64,000 bases of DNA, taken from positions 1-64,000 of the forward strand of contig DAHUZJ010000077.1 in NCBI GenBank assembly GCA_027306585.1, in the 5' to 3' direction. Source of the stretch: Acidimicrobiaceae bacterium. Its GTDB lineage: Bacteria; Actinomycetota; Acidimicrobiia; Acidimicrobiales; RAAP-2. Numbering within the stretch: position 1 is the stretch's first letter; every line of letters starts with the position of its first letter. Shown here piece after piece: positions 17,870 through 27,196 of the stretch. A program made the translations under genes and the position numbers. Below the pieces are notes generated by a model. That model was not told where the DNA came from, made no database searches, and saw only the letters and a program-made list of their open reading frames with translations.

Positions 17870-17875
17870 AGGCTA
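17870..17875 (-). promoter_or_regulatory. leaderless -10 element of the Nudix gene
   Basis: TAGCCT on the minus strand is separated by 7 bases from ATG 17862, placing the transcript start at or next to the start codon. Confidence 0.55.
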
Positions 17876-17952
17876 CCGGCAAGGAGCCACCGATCGGGGC
17901 ATCCCCGTCTCAGGTTGGCCGCCTCCCCGGGACGACGGTGGTGCGACCCGGG

Positions 17953-17958
17953 TAGCTT
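17953..17958 (+). promoter_or_regulatory. leaderless -10 element of the CYTH-CHAD gene
   Basis: TAGCTT is followed by 6 bases and then GTG 17965. The divergent Nudix gene has the matching arrangement on the other strand. Confidence 0.55.
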
Positions 17959-17964
17959 TGAGAG

Positions 17965-19962
17965 GTGGACGCCGGTCCCAGGGTGGCTGACAGCAATGGT
18001 GACGACGCGGCGGTCGCCGAACAGGCGCCGAATGCCGAGGAAGGTGGCGCTGCCCGCGCGCCCGACGGCGACGGCACCGGCACCGGCACCGGCACCGGCA
18101 CGGAAGCGTCGCCGGTCGAGGTGGAGTGGCAGTTCGATGCCGTCGACCTGCGGCCGGTGGAGCGCTGGCTCGCCGAGCTGCCGGAGCGGGCCGGCGGGTG
18201 GCCCGAGCTGCCGATGCTCACGGCACGCGCCAAGTCGCCTCGGCGACTGGTGGACCGCTATGTGGACACCGAGGACTGGCGGCTGGCACGCGCCGGGTTC
18301 GTGTTGCGCACCCGGCGCCGGGGCCGTCAGGAAGAGGCGACGCTCAAGGACGCCGGGTCCAAGAGCGAGGACGGCCTGCGGCGGCGCTTGGAGGTGACCG
18401 AGGCCCTGCCGGCCGGCGGTCTCGCCGCGCTCGGCACCGAAGGGGCAGTGGGCCGGCGGGTGGCGGCGGTCGCCGGTGGCCGACCGCTCCGTCAGGTGCT
18501 CGAGATCCGCACCCGGCGTCATCCCTTCTCGCTGCGGGCGGCCGAGGAGGAGGTCGCCGAGCTCGCCATCGACGACACGCTGATCGCCCTCGGCCCGGGG
18601 AAGCCGCCGGTCACCTTGCGCCGCGTGGAGGTGGAGGTGGCCCCCGAGTGGGCCGACCGGTTGGCGCCGCTCGTCGCCGAGCTGCGAGCCGCCGCCGGGC
18701 TGACGCCCGCCGCCCGATCCAAATTCGAGACGGGCCTCCTCGCCGCGGGCCTCGCCGTTCCCGCCCTGCCGGACCTCGGACCGACCGACGTGCGGCGCAA
18801 CGCCACGGTGGGCGATCTGGCCTTTGCCGTGCTCCGGCGTCAGCTCACCGAGCTGCTGGCCCACGAGCCCGGAACGCGCCTCGGGGAGGACCCCGAGGAG
18901 CTCCATGACATGCGGGTGGCGACCCGGCGCCTTCGCGCGGCCATGGACCTGTTCGCCGACGCCCTCCCGGCCGGCGCCGGCGCATTGCGCGAGGAGCTGC
19001 GGTGGATCGCCGGTGCGCTGGGGGCGGTCCGGGATCTGGACGTCCAGCTGGGGCGCGTGGAGGAGCTGGAGCGCTGGCTACCGCCGATGGGTGGTGGGGG
19101 CGAGGCGGCGGGGGGACCGGCGCAGCCAGGCGGTGGCGAGGCGCAGCCAGGCGGTGGCGAGGCGCAGCCAGGCGGTGGCGAGGCGCAGCCGGGCGAACTG
19201 GGCGACCTGCGCGCCCTCTTGCGCCGCGAGCGCGAGGCCGCCCGGACTGCGCTCTTGGGGGCGCTCGACTCCGAGCGATGGGAGCGCGTGACCGCTGACC
19301 TGACCGCGCTCGCTGTGGCAGGACCGGATCCCGGCCTGACGGCGGCGGGCCGCCCCGCTGCCGTCGTCACGGGAGAGCTCATCCTCGACCGCCACCGACG
19401 CGCCCTCCGCGCCGCCAAGAAGGCCCAGCGCAGCGGGCAGGCGGCCGACTTCCACCGCCTGCGCATCCGGTGCAAGCGCCTCCGGTACTCGGTCGAGTTC
19501 ACCGTGACCCTCTACGGGAAGCCGGCGCGACAGTTCGCGCGCAAGCTGGCCGCCCTCCAGGACGCCCTCGGCGAGCTGCAGGACGACGTGGTCGCCCAGG
19601 GCCGCCTCCACGACCTGGCGGTGGGGGCGACGGGCCGCGCGGGCGCGAGGGGTGCCATCGACTCGATGGCCGCCCTCGCTCCCGCGATCGACGATGGCGG
19701 ACCCGGGCCCGGACCGTTGGCGCCCGAGACCCTCTTTGCCATGGGCCGGGTCGCCGAGCACTACCGGGTGTCGGCCGACGAACGCCTGCGCCGGATGCCG
19801 GCCCGGCTCGGCAAGCTCGACGGGCGATCCTGGAGCGCCTTGGCCGCAGCAGTCGGGCGCCGGCGCGACCGGGCAGGCGCGACGGAGGCCGAGGCCCACC
19901 CGGGGCCGAACCCGCCGCCGACCACGGGCTCGATGCCGGCGGCGGGTTCGGTCGGAACCTGA
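17965..19962 (+). CDS. CYTH-CHAD domain protein
   Basis: The 665-residue product starts with a disordered leader containing (GT)n. A CYTH triphosphate-tunnel domain follows (about residues 50-255): VEVEWQFDA in place of the usual ExExK, VDRYVDTEDWRL, GFVLRTRRRGRQEEATLK, ELAIDDTL. Then comes a CHAD helical domain (about residues 285-640) with conserved His such as LHDMRVATRRLRAAM and HRLRIRCKRLRYSVEF. CHAD proteins bind inorganic polyphosphate; CYTH enzymes hydrolyse triphosphates. A low-complexity AQPGGGE repeat is inserted near residues 386-410 within CHAD. It is probably linked to polyphosphate metabolism; its exact activity is unknown. Confidence 0.9.
   Translation: MDAGPRVADSNGDDAAVAEQAPNAEEGGAARAPDGDGTGTGTGTGTEASPVEVEWQFDAVDLRPVERWLAELPERAGGWPELPMLTARAKSPRRLVDRYVDTEDWRLARAGFVLRTRRRGRQEEATLKDAGSKSEDGLRRRLEVTEALPAGGLAALGTEGAVGRRVAAVAGGRPLRQVLEIRTRRHPFSLRAAEEEVAELAIDDTLIALGPGKPPVTLRRVEVEVAPEWADRLAPLVAELRAAAGLTPAARSKFETGLLAAGLAVPALPDLGPTDVRRNATVGDLAFAVLRRQLTELLAHEPGTRLGEDPEELHDMRVATRRLRAAMDLFADALPAGAGALREELRWIAGALGAVRDLDVQLGRVEELERWLPPMGGGGEAAGGPAQPGGGEAQPGGGEAQPGGGEAQPGELGDLRALLRREREAARTALLGALDSERWERVTADLTALAVAGPDPGLTAAGRPAAVVTGELILDRHRRALRAAKKAQRSGQAADFHRLRIRCKRLRYSVEFTVTLYGKPARQFARKLAALQDALGELQDDVVAQGRLHDLAVGATGRAGARGAIDSMAALAPAIDDGGPGPGPLAPETLFAMGRVAEHYRVSADERLRRMPARLGKLDGRSWSALAAAVGRRRDRAGATEAEAHPGPNPPPTTGSMPAAGSVGT
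19120..19193 (+). repeat. 21-bp tandem repeat in the CHAD coding region
   Basis: Three identical or near-identical 21-bp units plus half a unit encode AQPGGGE repeated in frame. The insert falls between helices of the CHAD domain and looks like a flexible, length-variable loop. Confidence 0.85.
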
Positions 19963-19992
19963 CCCAGGAGCTCCGCCCGCCAGGAGCTGGGT
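19962..19992 (+). terminator. hairpin after the CYTH-CHAD gene
   Basis: Arms ACCCAG...CTCC and GGAG...CTGGGT pair with a 3-base bulge and begin in the stop codon itself. The remaining gap to 20228, before the convergent lhr stop, holds no recognisable gene. Confidence 0.4.
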
Positions 19993-20228
19993 CCGTCAGA
20001 GCCCGGTGGGTCAGCTGCACCGCTCGATCGGACGCCGCACCCCTGCACACCGCTCCGACGGGCGGCGACGCTCACGCTCCCCGACGGTGACATCACGCTC
20101 AACGTCCCTGTCCCCACCGCCGGCGCCGACGAGGGACGCGGTGCGGCGGGCGTCTGCGCGCCGATGTCGCCCGAGGAAACGCTGGGCAGCGACGGTGGCA
20201 CGTCAGGGGCGGCGTGCCTCCGTGCGCG

Positions 20229-23200
20229 TCAGCCGGCCGTGGACTCGGGCGCCGGCACCAGTGAGCCGTCCCGGTAGCTGACGCTGCGGTGGCGCACCGC
20301 CGGCACACGCGGACCTGGCAGGACGGTGCCGGTCAGATTGAGGGGGTCGGCCGCCGCCACCGTGACCACGGCGCCGGTGGTTCGCTCGCCGCGGATGGTG
20401 GCCAGCATGGTCGCCGCCTCGTCCAGCGCGTACTGCTCGCCGGACAGCCCGGCCACGAACCGTCCCCCGAGCGCCAGGCCACGCGCTTCGAAACGGCGGA
20501 GGGCCCGGACCACCTCCCGCCAGGGCACCCGGTAGGACTCGCGAGCCCACACCTCCCAGGCGACCACGCCCCACCGGCAGAGGAGCTGCCAGGCCACCGC
20601 CTCGGCCAGCTCCTCGAGCTCCGGTCCACCCGCCGGCGTGCTCGGCGTCGCTCCGACGGCGCCGAGCGCCGATGCGCCAGGTGCCTCGTGGGCAGTGCTA
20701 CGCACGGCGGCGACGGGGAGCAGGGCCCACCGGCCCTCGCCGAGGCCCGAGCCCATCGGCGCGCGCCGTCGGGCCAACCTCGCCCGTCCCGCCGGTACCC
20801 GGCGCTGGCGTGCCCGCCAGCGGTCCCGCGCCGACAGCAGCGACCGGACGGCCGAGAAGGCATCGGCGGTGACGAGCCCGCGCGCCACGAGGTCCCACAA
20901 CCCCTCGTCCACTTCGGCAGGCAGGCGACCGGTGGCCGCCACCAGGTCGGCTCGGAACGACGCCCCCCGAGCACGAAGTGCCCCGAGGACGTCGGCGGAT
21001 GCCCCGGCCGACGGTTCGGCCGACGGCTCGCCGGTGCGCACCGCCTCGAGCTGCCAGGCGAGGTCGCCCCGGGCCACGAGCGCCAGCGGCGTCGCCGGTG
21101 AGGGCGTCGCCGACCCTCGGCGAGGCGCGGGGCGTGCGGTCGACGCGCCGTCGCCGTCGGGTACCGCCGGCGCTTCCGGCGCGGCCTCGGCCTCGGCCTC
21201 GGGGCGCGGCGTGAGCCGGCCCCAGGCGAGCTCGCCGGACAGGCAGAGCTCGTCGAGCCAGTGCGGGTCGTAGCCGACCACGCGGGCCGGCAGCACGTGG
21301 CGTTCCCAGTCCCCGGCCGGCAGCTCGATGCCCTGCAGCTGCTCGACGGCGGCCAGGACGCCCGCCCGGCCCTCGAGCCGGTGGCCCTCCTCCACGTGCT
21401 GCCACCGCCCCAGCAAACGGACGTACTCCGTGATGCTGGCCGGGCTGACGGCCCGCCGTCGCCGCGCCCTGCTGGCGGCGTGCAGGCGCACGAGGAGGTG
21501 GCGGGCGCACCAACGCCCGTCCGGCAAGCGGATCGCCGACCCCTCGGCCTCGAGCCGGGCGAGCCCGGTCCGCGCCCGGGGGACGCTCAGCGGGGCGCCC
21601 CGGGGCGCCCCCGCCGGCAGCTCGTCGGGCGCCACCAGCCGGGCCTCGGTCACCGGACCGGCCAGCTCCAGGTGCCCCCGCACGCACTCGGCGACGGCCA
21701 TGTCGTCCCCGGCCAGCGACTCGGCCAGCGTCCGGCGCTCGGTGGGTGCCCAGTCGTCGCCCACCAGCCCCGCCCGTCCGGCGGCCGCCAGCTCGTCGAA
21801 CCATTCCTGCCACGCCGCCACCGGCCGGCACCGCACCAGGGCGAGGAGGAGGTCGTGCAGCTCGTCGGCGTCCCGGGGCCGCGGGCGCACCTGGTCGAGG
21901 ACGGTCGCCACGGCGTCCTCGTCGAGCGCAGCCAGCTCCCCGGGCGCCACGGGCAGGCCGCCGGTGCCGTCCGGTCCGAGGCCGCGGGGAAGGGCGAGGG
22001 CGCGGGCGCGACGCTCCTCGAGCGGGGCACCGTCGAGGAAGGTGTACGGCCGTCCGCTGAGGATGCCGTGGGACAGGACCGACGGCTCGGCCGATTCCAC
22101 GAAGGAGACCGTCACCCGCCCGGCCTCCAGGTCCTTCAGCAAGGCGACGAGGCCGGCGGCATCGAGGCCCTCGGTGAGGCAGTCGTCGACGGTCTGGCGC
22201 ACCAGGACGTGGTCGGGGACGGGGATCGGCCCGGCTTCGGTGTTCTCCTGGCAGGCCGCGAGCTGCGGCCAGGCGGCGGCCAACAGGTCGTCGGCCTCCA
22301 TGCGCTGCAGGTGGATCGGCCGCCGCTGCCCGCCGCGGGCGCGCGGGACGACCAGGGCGCGGTTGCAGTTCCACCGCCAGCGTGACCGCAGCATCGGGTG
22401 GGGCAGCACCGCCTGGGTGAGCACGTCGACGACGGTGCCGCTCCGCACCATGGCGGGCACCTGGGTGAGGGGGAAGCTGTGCTGGGGCCCGAGGGAGAGC
22501 ACGACCGTGTCGTCGTCCGCCGCCGCTTGGAGCTCGAAGTCGAAGGTGACGCAGAACCGCTTGCGCAGCGCCAGCCCGAGGGCCCGGTTCACCCGCCCGC
22601 CGTACGGGGCGTGGATCACGAGCTGCGTGCCCTCGCTGTCGTCGAAGAACCGCTCGACGACGAGGTGGTCGTAGGTGGGCAGCGACCCCAGCGCCGCCAG
22701 CCCGGCAGCGAGGTAGGCGACGACCTGGTCGGCCACCTCGGCCCCCACCTTCGCCATGTCCTGCACGACCCGGCGCGCCGCCTCGATCCCGGCAGCCACG
22801 GCCTGGCCGGTCAGCGCCTCGGCGACCGCCTGGCGGAGGTCCCCCACCGCCTCGGACAGCTCCGCCGTCCGCGCCGGCGCCTCGCCGAGCCAGAACGGCA
22901 CGGTGGGGGCCGCGTCACCGGCGTCGTGCACGCGCACGGTCCCGGTCGCCACCTGGCGGACCCGCCACGAATGGGTGCCGAGGAGGAAGACGTCGCCGAT
23001 GTTGGCCTCCAGGGCGAAGTCCTCGTGCACCGAGCCCACGGTCACCCCGTCGGGATCGAGGACCACCCGGTAGTCGCCGGTCTCGGGGATGGCACCGCCG
23101 CTCGTGAGGGCGGCCAGGCGAGCACCCCGGCGCGGCCGGAGGCGGCCGCCGACACCGTCGCGGTGCAGCCAGGCACCGCGACGACCGCGTCCGGTGATGA

Positions 23201-24845
23201 CCCCCCACGAGACGAGCTCGACCACCTGGTCGAACGCCGGCCTGTCGAGACCGGCGTAGGGGGCGGCCCGTCGGACCAACGCGAAGAGCTCGTCCTCGGA
23301 CCACTCCCCGGCCGCCGCCACCTCGGCCACCAACTGCTGGGCGAGCACGTCGAGGGGTGCCTCGGGTGGCACCAGCGCGTCGAGCCGCCCGGCCCGCACG
23401 GCGGCGAGGAGCGCCGTGCACTCCACCAGCTCGTCCCGGGTGAGCGGGTAGAGCCGGCCGGCGGGGGTGCCCTCGAGGTGGTGGTTCGCCCGGCCGACCC
23501 GCTGGAGGAACGTCCCGATCGCCCGCGGCGACCCGATCTGGCAGACCAGCTCGACCGGGCCGACGTCGATCCCGAGCTCGAGCGAGGCGGTGGCCACCAG
23601 CGCGCGCAGCTCACCCGCCCGCAGCCGGGCCTCGACGAGGCGCCGGCGGGCGGGCGACAGGCTGCCGTGGTGGGCGGCGACCTGCAGCCCCGTGACGTCG
23701 GCCGCGGCCGCGTGACCGGCGCCGTCGGCGGCCGCGTGACCGGCGCCGTCAGGGGCGGCGTGACCGGCGTCGTCAGGGGCGGCAGCACCGCCGACGTCGG
23801 CCGCCGCCGGCGAGGGGGGCGAGACCGGTCCGACGGCTGGCCCCTCCCCCGCGGGGTCGAAGGCCTCCGCCCGCTCGGGGTCGAGCCGCTCGGCCAGCAG
23901 GTGGGCGACCCGCTCCGCCATCTTCCGGGTGTTGACGAACACGAGCGTGGTCCGGTGCCGGCGCACATGGTCGGCGATCCGATCGAGGACGTCGGCGAAC
24001 TGCCCAAGGCTGGACACGGCCTCGAGCTCGGACGAGGGCAGCTCGATGGAGATGTCGAGGTCGCGCCGGTGGCCGCAGTCGACGATCTCCGGCAAGGGCC
24101 GCTCCGCGCCCACGAGGAGCCTCCCGACCAGCTCGAGCGGCCGCTGGGTGGCCGACAGCCCGATCCGCTGGAGCACGCCACCGTGCTCGGTCACGACGTG
24201 GGCGAGCCGTTCCAGGGTGAGGGCGAGATGGGCGCCCCGCTTGTCCCGGGCCAGCGTGTGGACCTCGTCGACGATGACAGTGCGCACCTGTCGCAACATC
24301 GAGCGAGAGCTCGGGGCGGTGAGGAGGAGGTAGAGCGACTCCGGCGTCGTGACGAGCAGGTCAGGGGGTCGCCGCCGCATGGCCGCCCGGTCGGCGGCCG
24401 AGGTGTCCCCCGTCCGCACCCCGACCGTCAGCGCGGGGGCCTCCATCCCCAGCTCCTCGGCCACGGAGCGGATCCCGGCCAGCGGGAGCTGGAGGTTCTG
24501 GTGCACGTCGGCCGCGAGCGCTCGGAGCGGGGACACGTAGACGACCTCTGGCAGCCGCACGGCCCCGTGCTCGGCCTCGGACGGCGAAGATGCCACCGGG
24601 AAGAGGCGGGCGGGTGCCGGGTGCCGGCGGAAGGCGGCGTCGATCGCGACCAGGAACCCGGTCAGGGTCTTCCCGGTTCCCGTGGGTGACGCCACCAGCA
24701 CGTCCCGTCCCGTGCCGATGAGCGGCCAGGCGGCGCTCTGGGGCTCGGTGGGGCCGCCGGGGAAGGTGCGGCGGAACCATTCGGCCACCGCTGGGTGGAA
24801 CGCCTCGACGAGGGCCTCCGTTCGCTCACCGGTGACGGTCGTCAT
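20229..24845 (-). CDS. lhr: Lhr-type large ATP-dependent helicase
   Basis: The ~1,538-residue product is a full-length bacterial Lhr, a 3'-5' superfamily 2 helicase for DNA or DNA-RNA hybrids linked to repair. It shows the Q-motif region PTEPQSAAWPLI, Walker A SPTGTGKT (about residues 53-60), DEVH (in VIVDEVHTLARDK), SAT (GLSATQRP) and the helicase C domain with ELGIDVGPVELV and QRVGRANH. Winged-helix and Lhr-specific C-terminal domains with PYGGRVNRALG follow. ATG 24845 is the preferred start. An 8-residue DGAGHAAA-like repeat is inserted between the two RecA-like domains. It stands alone. Confidence 0.93.
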   Translation of the reverse strand: MTTVTGERTEALVEAFHPAVAEWFRRTFPGGPTEPQSAAWPLIGTGRDVLVASPTGTGKTLTGFLVAIDAAFRRHPAPARLFPVASSPSEAEHGAVRLPEVVYVSPLRALAADVHQNLQLPLAGIRSVAEELGMEAPALTVGVRTGDTSAADRAAMRRRPPDLLVTTPESLYLLLTAPSSRSMLRQVRTVIVDEVHTLARDKRGAHLALTLERLAHVVTEHGGVLQRIGLSATQRPLELVGRLLVGAERPLPEIVDCGHRRDLDISIELPSSELEAVSSLGQFADVLDRIADHVRRHRTTLVFVNTRKMAERVAHLLAERLDPERAEAFDPAGEGPAVGPVSPPSPAAADVGGAAAPDDAGHAAPDGAGHAAADGAGHAAAADVTGLQVAAHHGSLSPARRRLVEARLRAGELRALVATASLELGIDVGPVELVCQIGSPRAIGTFLQRVGRANHHLEGTPAGRLYPLTRDELVECTALLAAVRAGRLDALVPPEAPLDVLAQQLVAEVAAAGEWSEDELFALVRRAAPYAGLDRPAFDQVVELVSWGVITGRGRRGAWLHRDGVGGRLRPRRGARLAALTSGGAIPETGDYRVVLDPDGVTVGSVHEDFALEANIGDVFLLGTHSWRVRQVATGTVRVHDAGDAAPTVPFWLGEAPARTAELSEAVGDLRQAVAEALTGQAVAAGIEAARRVVQDMAKVGAEVADQVVAYLAAGLAALGSLPTYDHLVVERFFDDSEGTQLVIHAPYGGRVNRALGLALRKRFCVTFDFELQAAADDDTVVLSLGPQHSFPLTQVPAMVRSGTVVDVLTQAVLPHPMLRSRWRWNCNRALVVPRARGGQRRPIHLQRMEADDLLAAAWPQLAACQENTEAGPIPVPDHVLVRQTVDDCLTEGLDAAGLVALLKDLEAGRVTVSFVESAEPSVLSHGILSGRPYTFLDGAPLEERRARALALPRGLGPDGTGGLPVAPGELAALDEDAVATVLDQVRPRPRDADELHDLLLALVRCRPVAAWQEWFDELAAAGRAGLVGDDWAPTERRTLAESLAGDDMAVAECVRGHLELAGPVTEARLVAPDELPAGAPRGAPLSVPRARTGLARLEAEGSAIRLPDGRWCARHLLVRLHAASRARRRRAVSPASITEYVRLLGRWQHVEEGHRLEGRAGVLAAVEQLQGIELPAGDWERHVLPARVVGYDPHWLDELCLSGELAWGRLTPRPEAEAEAAPEAPAVPDGDGASTARPAPRRGSATPSPATPLALVARGDLAWQLEAVRTGEPSAEPSAGASADVLGALRARGASFRADLVAATGRLPAEVDEGLWDLVARGLVTADAFSAVRSLLSARDRWRARQRRVPAGRARLARRRAPMGSGLGEGRWALLPVAAVRSTAHEAPGASALGAVGATPSTPAGGPELEELAEAVAWQLLCRWGVVAWEVWARESYRVPWREVVRALRRFEARGLALGGRFVAGLSGEQYALDEAATMLATIRGERTTGAVVTVAAADPLNLTGTVLPGPRVPAVRHRSVSYRDGSLVPAPESTAG
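23703..23774 (-). repeat. 24-bp tandem repeat inside lhr
   Basis: Three 24-bp units encode three copies of an 8-residue D(G/D)AGHAA(A/P) sequence in an inter-domain loop of the helicase. The frame is kept. Confidence 0.8.
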
Positions 24846-24911
24846 GGCCCACATTCCACCAGTCGGTTGTGCCACTCGCACCGCCAGGCTCCCGGCGGCG
24901 CGCCGCTCGGC

Positions 24912-25826
24912 TCACCGCGCCCGCACGCCGCGGGACGTGGCCGTCGCATGGTCGAGCACAGTCGCCACCTCGTGGCGGCCGGCGCGGATGAGGGCCCCGA
25001 CGTTGGAGAAGTCCCGGTAGTCCGACGCGGGGTCGCCGCCCCCACTGAACACCACGACCTCGACGCCGGGCGGCAGTGTGGCCAGCTCACGGGCGAAACG
25101 AGCGTGGACCGCCACGAAGAACGCCGTGAGGACCGCCTCCACTGGACGCTTGGGTCGGCGCGGCTGGTACCGCAACGGGCCGCACAGGAGGACGTAGACC
25201 CGGGTCGCGCCGGCCTCGATGGCCCGCTGGAGGGGCACGTTGTTCACCACCCCGCCGTCGACCAGTACGTCGTCGCCGATCCTGACCGGCGGCAGGATCG
25301 CCGGGATGGCCGCCGAGGCCAGGACAGACTCGACCACGGGGCCTCGCGTGAGCCAGCACTCCCGACCGTCGGTGAGGGAGGTGGCCACCACCTCCAGCGG
25401 GACCTTCGCCTCTTCGAGCAGGCGGTAGCCCACCCCGTCCTCGATGAGCTTGCGCAGCCCGTCGTTGGAGTGCACCGACGCCCGCTGCTGGAAGAAGGTC
25501 CACGGCCCCTGGACCCGTCCACGCGGGAAGACCACCTCGCCGGACAGGCTGCGCCACACCTCCTCGATGTGGCGCATGCCGTCGGGCGTCGGGTCGCCGC
25601 AGTAGGCGGCGCCGTTGACGGCGCCCACCGACGCCCCGAAGACGCAGTCCGCCCGTATGCCCCGGTCCACGAGCTCGGCCAGCATGCCGACCTGCACGGC
25701 CCCCCGGCTGCCCCCGCCGGCGAGCACGAACGCGGTCTTGCCGGTGCCTTTGTCGTCGGCCCGGCCGAACCGGGCCAGGCGCGACCACCACGGGTCGGCG
25801 TCGGGCTGCTCGGGGCGGTCGGTCAT
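24912..25826 (-). CDS. patatin-like phospholipase
   Basis: The 304-residue product has the patatin Ser-Asp dyad. GGGSRGAVQVG forms the oxyanion loop, GASVGA holds the nucleophilic Ser (G-x-S-x-G), and DGGVVNNVP carries the Asp. Such enzymes cleave acyl esters of membrane or storage lipids. No signal peptide is visible, so it is probably cytoplasmic or peripheral. Its ATG overlaps the stop of the upstream small membrane-protein gene (ATGA), so the two are translated together. It is followed by the divergent start region of lhr at 24845. Confidence 0.9.
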   Translation of the reverse strand: MTDRPEQPDADPWWSRLARFGRADDKGTGKTAFVLAGGGSRGAVQVGMLAELVDRGIRADCVFGASVGAVNGAAYCGDPTPDGMRHIEEVWRSLSGEVVFPRGRVQGPWTFFQQRASVHSNDGLRKLIEDGVGYRLLEEAKVPLEVVATSLTDGRECWLTRGPVVESVLASAAIPAILPPVRIGDDVLVDGGVVNNVPLQRAIEAGATRVYVLLCGPLRYQPRRPKRPVEAVLTAFFVAVHARFARELATLPPGVEVVVFSGGGDPASDYRDFSNVGALIRAGRHEVATVLDHATATSRGVRAR

Positions 25827-26149
25827 CCTGGCTGTCTGCGCCTGGGGCCTCTCTGGTCGGGTCGTCGGGGGCCGTGGCCGTTGGCGCGGGACGACGGGCC
25901 GCCGGGAGCCGGACCCCCGCCCGCTCGCGGCGGCCCGTCGGAGAAGCGGCCACGCTGCTGCTGGCGTTGCAGCCATTCCGGCCGCCGGGCCCGGTCCCGC
26001 CGCAGCGCCCAGCGCACCGTGAGGAAGGAGAGCAGGGCGAAGGCCACCACGAACACCCCGAACACGCCGAAGAAGGCGGCGTCGGCGGCGACGAGGTGCC
26101 CGGCGGCCAGCGGTGGGCCGAGAGCGAGCGAGCTGGCGGTCGCACTCAC
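25823..26149 (-). CDS. small single-span membrane protein
   Basis: The 108-residue product has one transmembrane segment (about residues 23-46, AFFGVFGVFVVAFALLSFLT) followed by a strongly basic, Pro/Arg/Gly-rich cytoplasmic tail. I recognise no family. It starts at GTG 26149 and overlaps the patatin-like gene by 4 bases, so it may anchor or assist that lipase; this is inferred only from coupling. Confidence 0.6.
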   Translation of the reverse strand: MSATASSLALGPPLAAGHLVAADAAFFGVFGVFVVAFALLSFLTVRWALRRDRARRPEWLQRQQQRGRFSDGPPRAGGGPAPGGPSSRANGHGPRRPDQRGPRRRQPG

Positions 26150-26209
26150 GGCCCGAGGCTATCGACCCCGCCGGCATCGTTGGTCACAACCCCGGCGCAA
26201 GCTGGTGGG

Positions 26210-27196
26210 GTGCCAGCGCTCCTCACCTCCACCAGGCCCGCAACGCCCCTCCCCGCTGGACCGTCGGCCCCGCCCCCGGCCCCGGCCCCGGCCCCGGCCC
26301 CGGCCGAGCTGGTTCCTGGCGCGCCCAGCCCACCGCCCCGGCACCTCGCCGCCACCCGCCGGCGCCCCGCCCCTGCCCCCGGGCGCCCCGCCCTGCTGCG
26401 AGCGCTGCGGCCCCCGTTGGCGGGCCGGTCCCCGGTCGACCGGGGCCTGTCCGGAGGCCTGCGCGCCTGGCTCGACGACGAGCTCGCCGAGGCGGCCGGC
26501 AAGGCTGCGGGCGGGACGCCGCTCGTGGTGGACCGGTGGTCCCTGCACGGGACGCCACCGGTCGTCGCCGACCTCGGCCGGCCGCTCGCCATCACGGGGG
26601 CGGCCGCTCGCCAGGCGCTCGTGCGGGTGCTGTTCCGCCAGCTGGTCGTGACCGGCCGGATCGACCAGCCCTTCGACGACGCCGTGGCCGGGCTGCGGCT
26701 GTCGGCGTGGGGCGGGGCCGTGGTGGACGTCGTGGCGTCGCTGCCGCCCGCCGCCCGGGCGACGCTGCGCCGGGAGGTCACCGCCGCCGGGCGGGCGATG
26801 GCGGCCGATCTTCCCGCCCTTCCGCCGTCGTGGCTGCCGCGCACCACAGCGCGCCGGTCGGCCCCCTTGGCGGGCGGGGCGGTGGTGCTCCGGGCGACGG
26901 CCTCGCTGGCGCTCGGTCAGCCGGCAGACGAGCGCGCGTCGGTCTGCCTCGTCGACGTGCGGGCCGGCGAGCCGCTCGACGAGCACCGCCACGACCGCCG
27001 TTACCTGGCGCTGGTGGAGACCCTCTGTGCCGGCGCGCCACCCTGTCGGGTCGCCACCTACTACCCGCGGCACGGCCATCTGGAGACCGACGACCCGACG
27101 GACGAGGACCTCGCCTCCGCCGTCACGACCGTCGTCGCCGCCGTTCGTGGCCGTGCCGGGGCCACCGGCGCCGAGGCGCCGGTGGTGGTGATGTGA
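26210..27196 (+). CDS. unrecognised protein, first of a coupled pair before typA
   Basis: The ~328-residue product has a low-complexity Pro-Ala leader encoded by CCCCGG repeats, then a ~270-residue globular part. The C-terminal section VCLVDVRAGEP...HRHDRRYLALVETL...CRVATYYPRHG has the layout of the end of RecB-like PD-(D/E)XK nucleases (D-x-K, then a Q/Y helix and a strand), but the catalytic Lys would be Arg. This is inference from pattern only. The start GTG 26210 has GGTGGGG just before it. Its stop overlaps the next GTG by 4 bases (GTGA), so the two products are probably made together. Confidence 0.6.
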   Translation: MPALLTSTRPATPLPAGPSAPPPAPAPAPAPAELVPGAPSPPPRHLAATRRRPAPAPGRPALLRALRPPLAGRSPVDRGLSGGLRAWLDDELAEAAGKAAGGTPLVVDRWSLHGTPPVVADLGRPLAITGAAARQALVRVLFRQLVVTGRIDQPFDDAVAGLRLSAWGGAVVDVVASLPPAARATLRREVTAAGRAMAADLPALPPSWLPRTTARRSAPLAGGAVVLRATASLALGQPADERASVCLVDVRAGEPLDEHRHDRRYLALVETLCAGAPPCRVATYYPRHGHLETDDPTDEDLASAVTTVVAAVRGRAGATGAEAPVVVM

